DNA of 43,209 nt from CAZAIO01 sp964485235 (GTDB taxonomy: Bacteria > Chloroflexota > Dehalococcoidia > GIF9 > UBA5629). Shown here piece after piece: positions 7,098 to 15,510 of this stretch (positions are counted from its first letter, which is position 1; every line of letters begins with the position of its first letter). The stretch is from assembly GCA_964485235.1 (NCBI GenBank), contig CAZAIO010000008.1, positions 1 through 43,209 of the forward strand, written 5' to 3'. Made by a program: the position numbers and the translations under genes. The notes below the pieces were generated by a model that was not told the origin of the DNA, ran no database searches, and saw nothing but the letters and a program-made list of their open reading frames with translations.

Positions 7098-8942
7098 ATG
7101 AAAGCAAAATGGTGGCAAGGTAGTCTATTTTACCTCGTCATTCTTGTAGCAATAGTAGCCCTAGCATTCAGCTTCCTGGACCTGTCTGACAAACCCGCAG
7201 AAGTAAGTTTCTATGATTTTGTTAGTCAGGCAAAGCAGGGTGAAATAGATACTATCCGACAAGATGGCAGTACTCTGATCGGCCTCAAGGCAGACAAGCC
7301 GATCAGCAAGACCTCTTTTGTTGGCAGTACTAAAGAATTGATGGATGCTCTTGGAGCAGCAGGGATCCAGCTTAGCGATAGCGGTATAAAACTGGATGTT
7401 AAAGCCAATGGTGTAGACTGGGGAGGAATCATGCTCAGCTTTATCCCGCTTCTATTATTCGGAGGTCTGCTCTTTTTCCTGTTTCGCTCCGCGAGGGGAG
7501 CAAATACCCAGGCATTCAACTTCGGTCGAAGCAGGGCAAAACTTGCCGCTGAAAACAGACCGTCTGTAACATTCGATGATGTAGCAGGAGTAGACGAAGC
7601 GAAAGGTGAACTGCAGGAGATCGTCGAATTTTTAAAGTCCCCGCAGAAGTTCCTGGCACTCGGTGCACGCATACCAAGAGGAGTATTACTTGTCGGTCCT
7701 CCAGGTTGCGGAAAGACCTTAATTGCGAGAGCAGTTGCCGGTGAAGCTGCGGTTCCTTTCTATTCGATCAGCGGTAGTGAATTCGTTGAAATGTTCGTAG
7801 GTGTAGGCGCTTCGAGAGTAAGAGACCTTTTCGATCAGGCAAAAAGAAATGCTCCATGTATTGTCTTTGTGGATGAGATCGATGCGGTCGGCAGACATAG
7901 AGGCGCGGGGCTCGGCGGCGGTCATGACGAACGCGAACAGACATTAAACCAGATACTGGTAGAAATGGACGGGTTCGACACTCAAACGAATATAATTGTA
8001 CTGGCAGCGACGAATCGACCTGATATACTCGATCCGGCACTATTACGCCCGGGCCGTTTCGACCGCCATGTGGTTATCGATCAGCCGGATATCAACGGGC
8101 GTAAAGCAATTCTTACCGTTCACGCCAAAGGAAAACCGTTCGCAAAAGGGACAAGCCTAGAAGTAATAGCCAAACAAACACCGGGATTCAGCGGTGCCGA
8201 CCTGGCTAACCTCATCAACGAATCAGCCCTTCTTGCTGCAAGACGGGACCTGAAAGAAATTACCGTAAAAGAACTCGAGGACTCCATAGATAGAGTCATC
8301 GCAGGACCTGAACGTAAGGGCAGGATCATCAGTCAGAAAGAAAAGGAAATCACTGCGTATCATGAGGCAGGTCATGCACTGGCTGCCAAAATGCTCCCGA
8401 ATGCAGACCCGGTACACAAGATCACCATCGTTGCACGTGGAATGGCCGGAGGATGGACACGTTTTCTCCCTACTGAAGACCGCCATCTCTGGACACGTTC
8501 TCAATTTGAGGATATTCTAGCCGTCAGTCTTGCAGGGCGGACTGCAGAGGAAATTATCTTCGGTGAAGTAAGTACCGGAGCCCAGAACGACCTTGAAAAA
8601 GCAACACAGATTGCCCGAAAAATGATCACCGAATATGGAATGAGCGAGAAATTAGGTCCTCGAACCTTCGGGAAAAGGGAAGAGCTCGTATTTCTGGGAC
8701 GCGAGATTCACGAACAGCGAAATTACAGCGAAAAGATAGCGTTGATGATAGATGATGAAGTGAATCAGATTATCCGGCATGCACATGATGTTGCCCGAAA
8801 AATAATGACGGCTGGAAAAGAACGATTGAAGCTTATTGCCGAGAGGCTTATCTCTGTAGAAACCATCGATGAAGAGGAATTCGAATCGTTGATGAATCAA
8901 CCTCTTCCGGCAACGTCTTTTGAAGCGGCTCCCGCTTCATAA
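7098..8942 (+). CDS. ftsH: ATP-dependent zinc metalloprotease FtsH
   Basis: FtsH is a membrane-anchored AAA+ protease that degrades membrane and short-lived cytosolic proteins. The 614-residue protein has a first membrane helix at about 9-27, a small extracytoplasmic domain, a second helix at about 111-130, then the AAA module: Walker A GPPGCGKT (200-207), Walker B VFVDEID (257-262) and the second region of homology with RPGRFDR (317-323). The zinc-protease domain has HEAGH (422-426) and a distal aspartate in GAQNDLEKAT (D498). The ATG at 7098 is preceded by an AGGGAAAG purine run. moaE follows 24 bases downstream. Confidence 0.95.
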   Translation: MKAKWWQGSLFYLVILVAIVALAFSFLDLSDKPAEVSFYDFVSQAKQGEIDTIRQDGSTLIGLKADKPISKTSFVGSTKELMDALGAAGIQLSDSGIKLDVKANGVDWGGIMLSFIPLLLFGGLLFFLFRSARGANTQAFNFGRSRAKLAAENRPSVTFDDVAGVDEAKGELQEIVEFLKSPQKFLALGARIPRGVLLVGPPGCGKTLIARAVAGEAAVPFYSISGSEFVEMFVGVGASRVRDLFDQAKRNAPCIVFVDEIDAVGRHRGAGLGGGHDEREQTLNQILVEMDGFDTQTNIIVLAATNRPDILDPALLRPGRFDRHVVIDQPDINGRKAILTVHAKGKPFAKGTSLEVIAKQTPGFSGADLANLINESALLAARRDLKEITVKELEDSIDRVIAGPERKGRIISQKEKEITAYHEAGHALAAKMLPNADPVHKITIVARGMAGGWTRFLPTEDRHLWTRSQFEDILAVSLAGRTAEEIIFGEVSTGAQNDLEKATQIARKMITEYGMSEKLGPRTFGKREELVFLGREIHEQRNYSEKIALMIDDEVNQIIRHAHDVARKIMTAGKERLKLIAERLISVETIDEEEFESLMNQPLPATSFEAAPAS

Positions 8943-8966
8943 CAATATTTCTTTTGTAGCGTATGT

Positions 8967-9356
8967 ATGATTAATCTGACAACATCACCGATTTCCCCCG
9001 GCCAAATAATAGACAGCTTGAAGAAAGACAGTGCGGGTGCTTATATCTCCTTCATAGGCACCGTACGCAATACGTCACAAACAGGGGAAAAGGTTACTCA
9101 TCTGCTAATCGAACCGAGCGGAAAAGATGCAGAAGCAAAACTTCGTGATATAGCGTCCGAAATCAATCAAAAATGGGGACTTAAGGACATTGTTATCAGC
9201 CGTCGTACCGGTAAACTGAAAGTAGGTGAAATCGGACTGGTAATAGTCGTTGCAGCGCCGCATAGACAGGAAGCTTTTCAAGCTTGCCAGTATGCGGTAG
9301 ACAGGATTAAAGAGGGACATATCACAATCGAGAAAGACCTGTACGAGCCTGAATAA
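8967..9356 (+). CDS. moaE: Molybdopterin synthase catalytic subunit
   Basis: MoaE, with the sulfur-carrier MoaD, converts cyclic pyranopterin monophosphate to molybdopterin. The 129-residue protein shows SFIGTVRNTS near the N-terminus, the conserved GKLKVGEIGLVIVVAAPHR segment, and C-terminal lysines in IKEGHITIEKD that probably correspond to the catalytic pair known from E. coli MoaE. It is shorter than E. coli MoaE at the C-terminus. There is no clear ribosome site before ATG 8967, and it may be read through from ftsH. The pterin pathway is relevant here because an aldehyde:ferredoxin oxidoreductase needing a tungsten- or molybdenum-pterin lies at 34928-36775. No moaD, moaA or moaC is in the window. 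Confidence 0.88.
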   Translation: MINLTTSPISPGQIIDSLKKDSAGAYISFIGTVRNTSQTGEKVTHLLIEPSGKDAEAKLRDIASEINQKWGLKDIVISRRTGKLKVGEIGLVIVVAAPHRQEAFQACQYAVDRIKEGHITIEKDLYEPE

Positions 9357-9382
9357 ATACAATGATTAGAGTATAACCCCTG

Positions 9383-10345
9383 CTATTTATTCCGGTCGAT
9401 TATATAGTGAGCCAGATCTACAAGCGATTGGTGGCATTCATTCGAAGGTAAATTGTCGATAGCCCGGCATGCATCTTCACAAAATCCCCTGGCGATTTCA
9501 AATGATTCTTCGATTACCGGAGATCTTTTAATCTTTCCAACAATCTCAGCCACAAGTTCCGGTGTGTGAGTTTCGATTACTTCTTTTATCATGACATCGT
9601 CAAGATGAGTTTCAGCATACAATATAGAAGGCAGGGTGACCGCACCTTCAAGTAAATCAGACCCGACAGGTTTTCCGAGTTCGGACTCTTTCCCGATAAA
9701 ATCCAGAATGTCGTCGACAATCTGAAAAGCCATACCAAAATAATAACCATATTTGTTGAATGATTCCACAAATTCTTCAGGGGCACCGCACAATATCGCA
9801 CCGGTTTCAACTGATGTAGAAAACAGCCGCGCTGTTTTGGCTCTGATCCACTTATAGTAGTTTTCCCGGGCACTTTTGATATTGTAATCGATATCGACCT
9901 GTTCCAATTCGCCGCCGGATATCGTCATCAATGTCTGTGAAAACAATTTGGTTACCCTGATATTACCTGTACTGGCAACCAGAACACCGGCGCGTGCAAA
10001 AAGATAGTCACCCAGTAAAAGTGCACTGCCCTTGCCCCAGGCGCTTACAATAGATGGCTTACCACGACGAAGTTCTGCATTATCCACGATATCATCATGA
10101 ACAAGGGTAGCATTATGAAGCAACTCGACGCCGGTGGCCATCAACTTGAGTTTTTCAATATCATAATTGAAAAACTTTCCGGCGAGCAGGGTCAGCGCCG
10201 GCCTGATGCGTTTCCCACCGCTATACAGCATATATTTCAGTAACTGTGAAAGGAGAGGTGCATTTACACTGGTTTCAGAATGCAGGCTCTCCTCTACTAT
10301 TTCAAGACCATCGTCTATCGGTTTATAGATTTCATTGAGATCCAT
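9383..10345 (-). CDS. Trans-polyprenyl diphosphate synthase, probably long chain
   Basis: This 320-residue all-alpha prenyltransferase condenses isopentenyl diphosphate onto an allylic diphosphate. The first aspartate-rich motif DDIVD is at 84-88, the second DDILD at 211-215, and GGKRIRP at 43-49 binds diphosphate. The residues four and five positions before the first motif are small (A79, T80) rather than aromatic, which in this family usually permits long products. A menaquinone or ubiquinone side-chain type is therefore more likely than farnesyl or geranylgeranyl synthase; that is inference. The start overlaps the 3' end of metG by 14 bases, so translation is likely coupled. It is the last gene of the minus-strand operon. 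Confidence 0.9.
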   Translation of the reverse strand: MDLNEIYKPIDDGLEIVEESLHSETSVNAPLLSQLLKYMLYSGGKRIRPALTLLAGKFFNYDIEKLKLMATGVELLHNATLVHDDIVDNAELRRGKPSIVSAWGKGSALLLGDYLFARAGVLVASTGNIRVTKLFSQTLMTISGGELEQVDIDYNIKSARENYYKWIRAKTARLFSTSVETGAILCGAPEEFVESFNKYGYYFGMAFQIVDDILDFIGKESELGKPVGSDLLEGAVTLPSILYAETHLDDVMIKEVIETHTPELVAEIVGKIKRSPVIEESFEIARGFCEDACRAIDNLPSNECHQSLVDLAHYIIDRNK

Positions 10346-12008
10346 CTTTAGTTCCCATTCTGTTCATTTCTTCTTCTATTATGCTCTCATCCAGTTTAGC
10401 GAACAGCGGTTGCGGCTCCGGCAGAGTACACCCGATTACCGGAGGAGTAAAACGCCATCCATCTTCTTCAAGCTTCCCGTCAAAGCCAAGGAGCGAATGA
10501 AGTTTTTGCGAAGTAAAAGGCATATACGGATAAAAAAGCGTTTTCAGTCCCGATATTACCGACAAAGCCCCGTAGATTCCAAGTGCAGCACTGTCTCTAT
10601 CCTGCTTAATCGCTTTCCATGGAGCTTTATCATCCAGGTACCGGTTCGCATCCTGTGCCAGCGTCATTGCAGCTTTAATGCCTTCTTTAAAACGACATTC
10701 TGTCAGGAATTTGCTTACACTATCGAAAGTAGTCCCGATCCTGGCAACAAGCTCTCCGGTCTGACTGTCGATTTCTCCCGGTTCAGGGATAACTCCATTG
10801 AAATTTCGTCGTGTAAATGTAAGCACTCTATGTACCAGATTGCCGTAAGTAGCCACCAGTTCATCGTTATTACGGCGAAGATACTCACGCCAGGAAAAAT
10901 CTGTATCGCCCGTCTCCGGCATGTTGATCGATAACATATAACGCAGAGCGTCGGGATCGTAACGTTTCAGGTAGTCCGGAAGCCATACCGCCCAATTACG
11001 GCTCGTAGAGAGTTTTTTCCCCTCGATAGTCAGGAATTCATTTGCAGGTACATTGCTGGGAAGGGCCAGCCCCTCATAGCCCATAAGCATTGCAGGCCAG
11101 ATGATAGTATGGAACGGAATATTGTCCTTGCCTATAAAATAAAAGCTTTGTGCACTGTCATCCCAGAACGGACGCCATGCATTTTCATCCTTCTGTGATA
11201 TAGCCCATTCACGGCTCGCCGAAAGGTAGCCGATGACTGCTTCAAACCATACATAGATCCGTTTATCCTCAAACCCGGGTTGCGGTACGCTTACTCCCCA
11301 CGTCAAGTCACGGGTAATAGCCCTGTCCTTCAGCCCTCCTTCAAGAAATCCCCGTGTCATATTAAGCACGTTTTGCCGCCAATACGACTTGCCGTCCAGC
11401 CATGCCTTCAGTCTGTCTTCAAACGCGCTTAAACGAAGAAAATAGTGTTCCGACATTTTAAACGTCGGACTCCCCGAACAAATACGACATCTAATATCGA
11501 TAAGATCGCTGGGATTTAAAGTATGTCCGCACTCATCACATTGATCCCCCCTTGCACCAGTGAAACCACAGTGGGGGCAGGTACCTTCGACATAGCGATC
11601 GGGCAAATAGCGCTGGCAGCTCGGACAATATGCCTGGGACATACTGTCTTTATAGATAAAACCTTTGTCAAGCAACGTGAGAAAGAAATCATGCACCACT
11701 TCAGCATGATTTGCTGTACCGGTGCTTGTAAACAGATCAAAAGATATACCAAGCTTTTGCCAGCAATCAAGAAACTCCTCGTGATATTGCCCTGCAATAT
11801 CTGCGGGAGACCGGTTTTCCTGTTCGGCGCGTAAAGTGATAGGAGCACCATGTTGATCGCTTCCCGAAACCATAAGCACCCGATTACCTATGATGCGGTG
11901 GTAACGTGCAAAAATATCTGCCGGTAGATAGCAACCGGCTATATGTCCCATATGAATAGAGCCATTTGCATAAGGCCATGCAACAGCAACTAGAATACGC
12001 TCGGTCAA
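10332..12008 (-). CDS. metG: Methionyl-tRNA synthetase
   Basis: MetG charges tRNA-Met with methionine. The 558-residue class I synthetase has the HIGH-type motif HMGH (19-22), a four-pair zinc region with CPSC (128-131), CPHC (144-147), CDEC (157-160) and CRIC (174-177), and a KMSKS variant KLSTS (332-336). The C-terminal tRNA-binding EMAPII-like domain found in some MetG proteins is absent. The start is TTG at 12008, supported by AGGAG (12015-12019) seven bases upstream; no ATG gives the conserved N-terminus. It is third in the operon after rsmI and the small zinc protein. Confidence 0.95.
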   Translation of the reverse strand: MTERILVAVAWPYANGSIHMGHIAGCYLPADIFARYHRIIGNRVLMVSGSDQHGAPITLRAEQENRSPADIAGQYHEEFLDCWQKLGISFDLFTSTGTANHAEVVHDFFLTLLDKGFIYKDSMSQAYCPSCQRYLPDRYVEGTCPHCGFTGARGDQCDECGHTLNPSDLIDIRCRICSGSPTFKMSEHYFLRLSAFEDRLKAWLDGKSYWRQNVLNMTRGFLEGGLKDRAITRDLTWGVSVPQPGFEDKRIYVWFEAVIGYLSASREWAISQKDENAWRPFWDDSAQSFYFIGKDNIPFHTIIWPAMLMGYEGLALPSNVPANEFLTIEGKKLSTSRNWAVWLPDYLKRYDPDALRYMLSINMPETGDTDFSWREYLRRNNDELVATYGNLVHRVLTFTRRNFNGVIPEPGEIDSQTGELVARIGTTFDSVSKFLTECRFKEGIKAAMTLAQDANRYLDDKAPWKAIKQDRDSAALGIYGALSVISGLKTLFYPYMPFTSQKLHSLLGFDGKLEEDGWRFTPPVIGCTLPEPQPLFAKLDESIIEEEMNRMGTKDGSQ

Positions 12009-12032
12009 TTGTTACTCCTCTTTACTTCAATC

Positions 12033-12254
12033 TTACTCGGACAAATCATCTGACGGGAAAAAGGAAAGGACTTTCTCGCCTTTTTCTACAACATAAGCGG
12101 CATAGTTTTTATCGAGGCAACAATTAATACAAATTCGCTGTTTAGATTCTTCATCATCGTCATTCTCGATGAGTAAATATCGGTCACCGTGTTCGATATT
12201 GTTTTTACAAATACTGCATTCAGTTTCACCAATCGCAATACATCCACGACGCAT
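12033..12254 (-). CDS. Small CxxC-CxxC putative zinc-binding protein
   Basis: This 73-residue protein of unknown function sits between rsmI and metG. Two Cys pairs, CSIC (13-16) and CINC (42-45), separated by about 25 residues with an acidic patch (DDDEES), suggest a zinc ribbon or treble-clef-like fold. I chose the ATG at 12254 because it overlaps the rsmI stop in TAATG and has an AGGAGAAG ribosome site inside the rsmI end; the frame is open 11 codons further up into rsmI but has no support there. Tight coupling to rsmI and metG suggests a translation-related role, but that is inference. Confidence 0.75.
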   Translation of the reverse strand: MRRGCIAIGETECSICKNNIEHGDRYLLIENDDDEESKQRICINCCLDKNYAAYVVEKGEKVLSFFPSDDLSE

Positions 12255-13081
12255 TATTTTTCTTCTCCTTTTACAATCTTCAACCACATTTGATAGAGTT
12301 TATTTCTGGGAATACCGTTTGTTTGTGATATCTCTGTAATAGCCCTTCTTGCACTATAGCCTTTCGTATGCAGTTCTCGTAGTTTCATAATGACGTGCTC
12401 GTCAACTACCGGTTTCTGTTCCACTTTCCCACTCAGGATGAGAGTGAACTCACCCCGGGGAACAGCAAAGTGCTCAATTGCTTGATTTACCGTACCTCTG
12501 AATATTTCTTCATAAATCTTTGTAAGCTCCCGACATACTGCCAGTTGTCGGTCACCCAAAATATCATTCACATCCTTCAACGTTCGTAATAGACGATGGG
12601 GAGCTTCAAAAAAAACAATCGTTCTCGGTTCATCGCTTATTGACTGTAAAAAACGCCTTCTCTCCTGATTTTTTCTCGGCAAAAAGCCAAGATATACAAA
12701 CTGATCAGTCGGTAATCCCGAGACTACCACCCCGGCAAGCACAGCCGATGCACCGGGTACCGGCACTACAGGAATACCCTCTTTTATCGCTGCTGATATC
12801 AACTCATAACCGGTATCACTCAATCCGGGCATTCCTGCATCGGATACCAGTGCTACATCTCCTTCTTTAAGACAGGTCAAAATATAGCCGAGTTTCTCCT
12901 GCTTATTATGCTCGTGATAGCTTGTTAACGAAGCCTTAATATTATAGGCCTTTAATAAATTTCTTGTAGTTCGTGTATCTTCCGCTGCTATTAACTTAAC
13001 CTGTCCCAGCAAACGTAATGCCCTCAGGGAAATGTCTTCCAGATTCCCTATGGGCGTTGCAATAATATAAAGTGCAGACAC
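12254..13081 (-). CDS. rsmI: 16S rRNA 2'-O-ribose C1402 methyltransferase
   Basis: RsmI methylates the 2' hydroxyl of C1402 in 16S rRNA with S-adenosylmethionine. The 275-residue SAM-dependent (tetrapyrrole-methylase fold) protein has TPIGNLEDIS (9-18), AEDTR (33-37), SDAGMPGLSDTG (80-91), VPGASA (108-113) and GFLPRK (132-137), all family hallmarks. The C-terminal part contains a helix-turn-helix-like segment seen in the family. The start is GTG at 13081 without a Shine-Dalgarno, and a -10 box ends only 15 bases before it, so the leader is very short. It heads the minus-strand operon and is divergent from the IMPDH gene. Confidence 0.93.
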   Translation of the reverse strand: MSALYIIATPIGNLEDISLRALRLLGQVKLIAAEDTRTTRNLLKAYNIKASLTSYHEHNKQEKLGYILTCLKEGDVALVSDAGMPGLSDTGYELISAAIKEGIPVVPVPGASAVLAGVVVSGLPTDQFVYLGFLPRKNQERRRFLQSISDEPRTIVFFEAPHRLLRTLKDVNDILGDRQLAVCRELTKIYEEIFRGTVNQAIEHFAVPRGEFTLILSGKVEQKPVVDEHVIMKLRELHTKGYSARRAITEISQTNGIPRNKLYQMWLKIVKGEEK

Positions 13082-13096
13082 AATTAAACAGCAAGT

Positions 13097-13125
13097 ATTA
13101 TAACTTACTGACTTATGACGGTCTA
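13097..13125 (-). promoter_or_regulatory. rsmI promoter with very short leader
   Basis: On the minus strand, TAGACC (13125-13120) and TATAAT (13102-13097) are separated by 17 bases. The -10 ends 15 bases before the GTG of rsmI, leaving a leader of only about 8 bases without a Shine-Dalgarno. It is divergent from the IMPDH promoter at 13148-13176. Confidence 0.5.
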
Positions 13126-13147
13126 GTATTCCTGCCCTCCAATTAAC

Positions 13148-13176
13148 TTGACTTTACCAGATACCTCTGTTATATT
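13148..13176 (+). promoter_or_regulatory. Promoter of the IMPDH gene
   Basis: TTGACT (13148-13153) and TATATT (13171-13176) are spaced by 17 bases, with a TGT just before the -10 (extended -10). Transcription would begin near 13183. The AAAGAGG ribosome site (13197-13203) and ATG 13209 follow at normal distances. This is one of the best-formed promoters in the window. Confidence 0.6.
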
Positions 13177-13208
13177 CTGTCCCAATCATCTCACCTAAAG
13201 AGGTTAAT

Positions 13209-14360
13209 ATGGCCACACCTAAGCTAAAAAAACTTGAACGCGCATATGGATTTGATGAAGTAGCCATTGTGCCCGGCGATGTCACTGTGAATCCGGACCA
13301 GACAAATACCAACCTGAACATCGGTGAATTTACTTTCCCTGTTCCTATAGTAGCGTCTGCAATGGATGCAGTAGTTGATACAAATATCGCCATTCAATTT
13401 AATAAACTCGGCGGACTGGCAGTGCTCAATCTCGATGGAGTACAATCGAGATATGAGAATTCCGAAGAGATACTTGATGATATAGTCCATGCGCCCAACC
13501 ACGACGTTACCGCGCTTATTCAAAAAATCTATTCCAGTCCTATTAAAGAAAACCTTATCGGTGAGCGGATTAAAACGATTAAAGATGCCGGAGCAGTATG
13601 CGCAGTATCTTTTATACCTGCCACAACAAAGAAGTTCGCGCCGGTTGCTCAGGAAGCCGGTGCTGATATTCTGGTCGTCCAGTCTACAGTTACCACTGCC
13701 CGCCATCTTTCAAAAAGCTATCACGGCCTCGTCTTTTCCGAGCTCGTTAAATCTATAAAATTACCTATTATCGTGGGAAACTGTGTTACCTATACAGCAT
13801 GCCTGGAATTGATGAAAACAGGAATCGACGGCGTATTAGTCGGGGTTGGTCCCGGAGCTGCCTGCACTACGCGAGAAGTGCTTGGAGTCGGGGTCCCTCA
13901 AATAACCGCAACGATCGATTGCGCAGCCGCGCGTGACACCTTCTTCGAAGAGACAGGGAAATACGTTCCGATTATAACCGATGGTGGAATCAGAATCGGA
14001 AGTGATCTGTGTAAGAGTTTTGTTGCCGGTGCCGATGCCGTGATGATAGGTTCACCACTTACCAGGACCAAGGAAGCACCGGGCAAAGGGTACCACTGGG
14101 GTATGGCTCATCCGCATGCTGAATTACCAAGAGGCACACGTGTGAAAACAGGAGTCAATACAACTCTCCAACAATTGCTTTTCGGTCCGACATCCATGAC
14201 AGATGGAAGCGAAAACCTTGTCGGTGCACTCCGGACATGTATGGGAGTTTGCGGCGCACTGACCATTAAAGATATGCATAAAGCCAGGATGGTTATCGCG
14301 CCCTCGATAAAAACTGAAGGCAAATATTTCCAGGCGATGCAGGGACCGCTGTCTCTATAG
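13209..14360 (+). CDS. IMP dehydrogenase-family protein, GuaB3-like, no CBS domains
   Basis: This 383-residue TIM-barrel protein belongs to the IMPDH/GMP reductase family, whose main member oxidises IMP to XMP for guanine nucleotide synthesis. The catalytic loop GVGPGAACTTR contains the expected cysteine C219, and ITDGGIRIGSD is the phosphate-binding region. There is no CBS pair between the barrel strands. Length and layout match the GuaB3-type paralogue of actinobacteria and Chloroflexi rather than classic GuaB (about 490 residues). The ATG at 13209 has AAAGAGG upstream and a good promoter. Activity may be IMPDH or a related one. Confidence 0.85.
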   Translation: MATPKLKKLERAYGFDEVAIVPGDVTVNPDQTNTNLNIGEFTFPVPIVASAMDAVVDTNIAIQFNKLGGLAVLNLDGVQSRYENSEEILDDIVHAPNHDVTALIQKIYSSPIKENLIGERIKTIKDAGAVCAVSFIPATTKKFAPVAQEAGADILVVQSTVTTARHLSKSYHGLVFSELVKSIKLPIIVGNCVTYTACLELMKTGIDGVLVGVGPGAACTTREVLGVGVPQITATIDCAAARDTFFEETGKYVPIITDGGIRIGSDLCKSFVAGADAVMIGSPLTRTKEAPGKGYHWGMAHPHAELPRGTRVKTGVNTTLQQLLFGPTSMTDGSENLVGALRTCMGVCGALTIKDMHKARMVIAPSIKTEGKYFQAMQGPLSL

Positions 14361-14440
14361 CTTTAGCTGCTCAAATTTACACTATTCAGATAATAACCGG
14401 TTCGTTTGTTCCACATGCTTTTGCGGGATAAGTCCGGAAA

Positions 14441-15360
14441 TCAATCGTCTTCATCCTCTTCGTCTATATCTGTTTCCGGTTCATTTTTTATACCCGGGAG
14501 CATGACGTTTTCATGGCCCTTCTTTCGTGAACTCACAGGCAGAATGCCGACATGTTCTTTAAGTTCTTTTATAGATTCCGGAGATATCTCTTTTGGAAGC
14601 AAGACNNNNNNNNNNNNNNNNNNNNNNNNNNNNNNNNNNNNNNNNNNNNNNNNNNNNNNNNNNNNNNNNNNNNNNNNNNNNNNNNNNNNNNNNNNNNNNN
14701 NNNNNCATGTTCTTTAAGTTCTTTTATAGATTCCGGAGATATCTCTTTTGGAAGCAAGACTGCACGTACACCGGCATCATAAAGCCCCTGTAAATCAGCC
14801 TGGGCAAGCGGAACATTTACCGCGGATAAAAGCGGCTTGCGCAGCATACCTGATATATAGTGACAGACAAGTAATCGTTCAATATTTATGGGCATATTGT
14901 CACCATCAACAAAAATACCATCAAACGATATACTGAGATCGTTAATAGCCCTTAGCACACCGGGAGCCAGCCAGGGTTCCACTCTGAGAATTTTATCGGA
15001 ATCACCTTCCCCAACAAATGATACAGGCGTTTTCACATTGCAAATTATAAAATCAAAATTGATATCCGAAATTGCTTTGATGTTTTCATTTTGTTCATTG
15101 TCCACCAGCAGCCCCATTGGAACTTCCCCTATATTTTTTAAAATCTTTTCTGCAACGCTTTTGTTAAAGTTATCGCTTCGCACTATAACCGCGTCAACTC
15201 CGGCTCCAACTATCGCCTTTATTTCTTTTACATTCTTATCGGTCAAATCAGCCATAAGCAGTACCGGAGCTTTCTTCGACGGATCTATCTCTTTCCGGAA
15301 CCCTATTGCCGGCATCGCAGAATGATAACTTTTGTTCAATTCTTTTATAAATTTACTCAT
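14441..15360 (-). CDS. TIM-barrel-like protein of unknown function, interrupted by an assembly gap
   Basis: The N-terminal part (ATG 15360, AGGAAG ribosome site) reads to KELKEH at the gap. The 55 bases before the N run repeat the 55 after it exactly. If the two copies are overlapped and the Ns removed, the frame continues VGILPVSSRKK... into an acidic tail (ETDIDEEDEDD) and stops at 14441-14443, giving about 254 residues. The protein alternates hydrophobic strands and helices (PVLLMADL, VDAVIVRSD, PMGLLVDN, FDFIICN, FDGIFVDG, RAVLLPKE), which looks like a beta/alpha barrel of the aldolase or phosphate-binding type. I do not recognise the family and assign no reaction. Confidence 0.7.
14551..14605. 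repeat. Left copy of the 55-bp duplication flanking the N gap
   Basis: These 55 bases are identical to 14706-14760. Together with the N run they indicate that the ends of two overlapping contigs were scaffolded without merging. Confidence 0.9.
14606..14705. other. Assembly gap of 100 Ns
   Basis: This is an exact run of 100 Ns, a conventional placeholder for a gap of unknown size. Because both flanks carry the same 55 bases, the true gap is probably negative, so no sequence is missing. Confidence 0.97.
14706..14760. repeat. Right copy of the 55-bp duplication flanking the N gap
   Basis: Exact copy of 14551-14605. Merging the copies restores a single open reading frame for the minus-strand gene across the gap. 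Confidence 0.9.
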
Positions 15361-15510
15361 GACTTCTTCCTTATCTTCGATTTTGCTTTTTATTTAGTAG
15401 AGTATCTATCGTCAGCACACTTATACGTGTAATCTATTATAATAAAAAATTTCATAGTTCATAGAATACGCGTGCATATTTTCTATAACGCTACCTATTT
15501 AAAGATCATG

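Noticed and set aside
7226..8900. Long antisense frames across ftsH and similar antisense frames over other genes
   Set aside because: They are shadows of strongly supported coding frames and have no family motifs or ribosome sites.
14569..14605. Separate short protein left of the N run
   Set aside because: It is the duplicated 55-bp end read in a shifted frame. Merging the duplicate restores one continuous gene.
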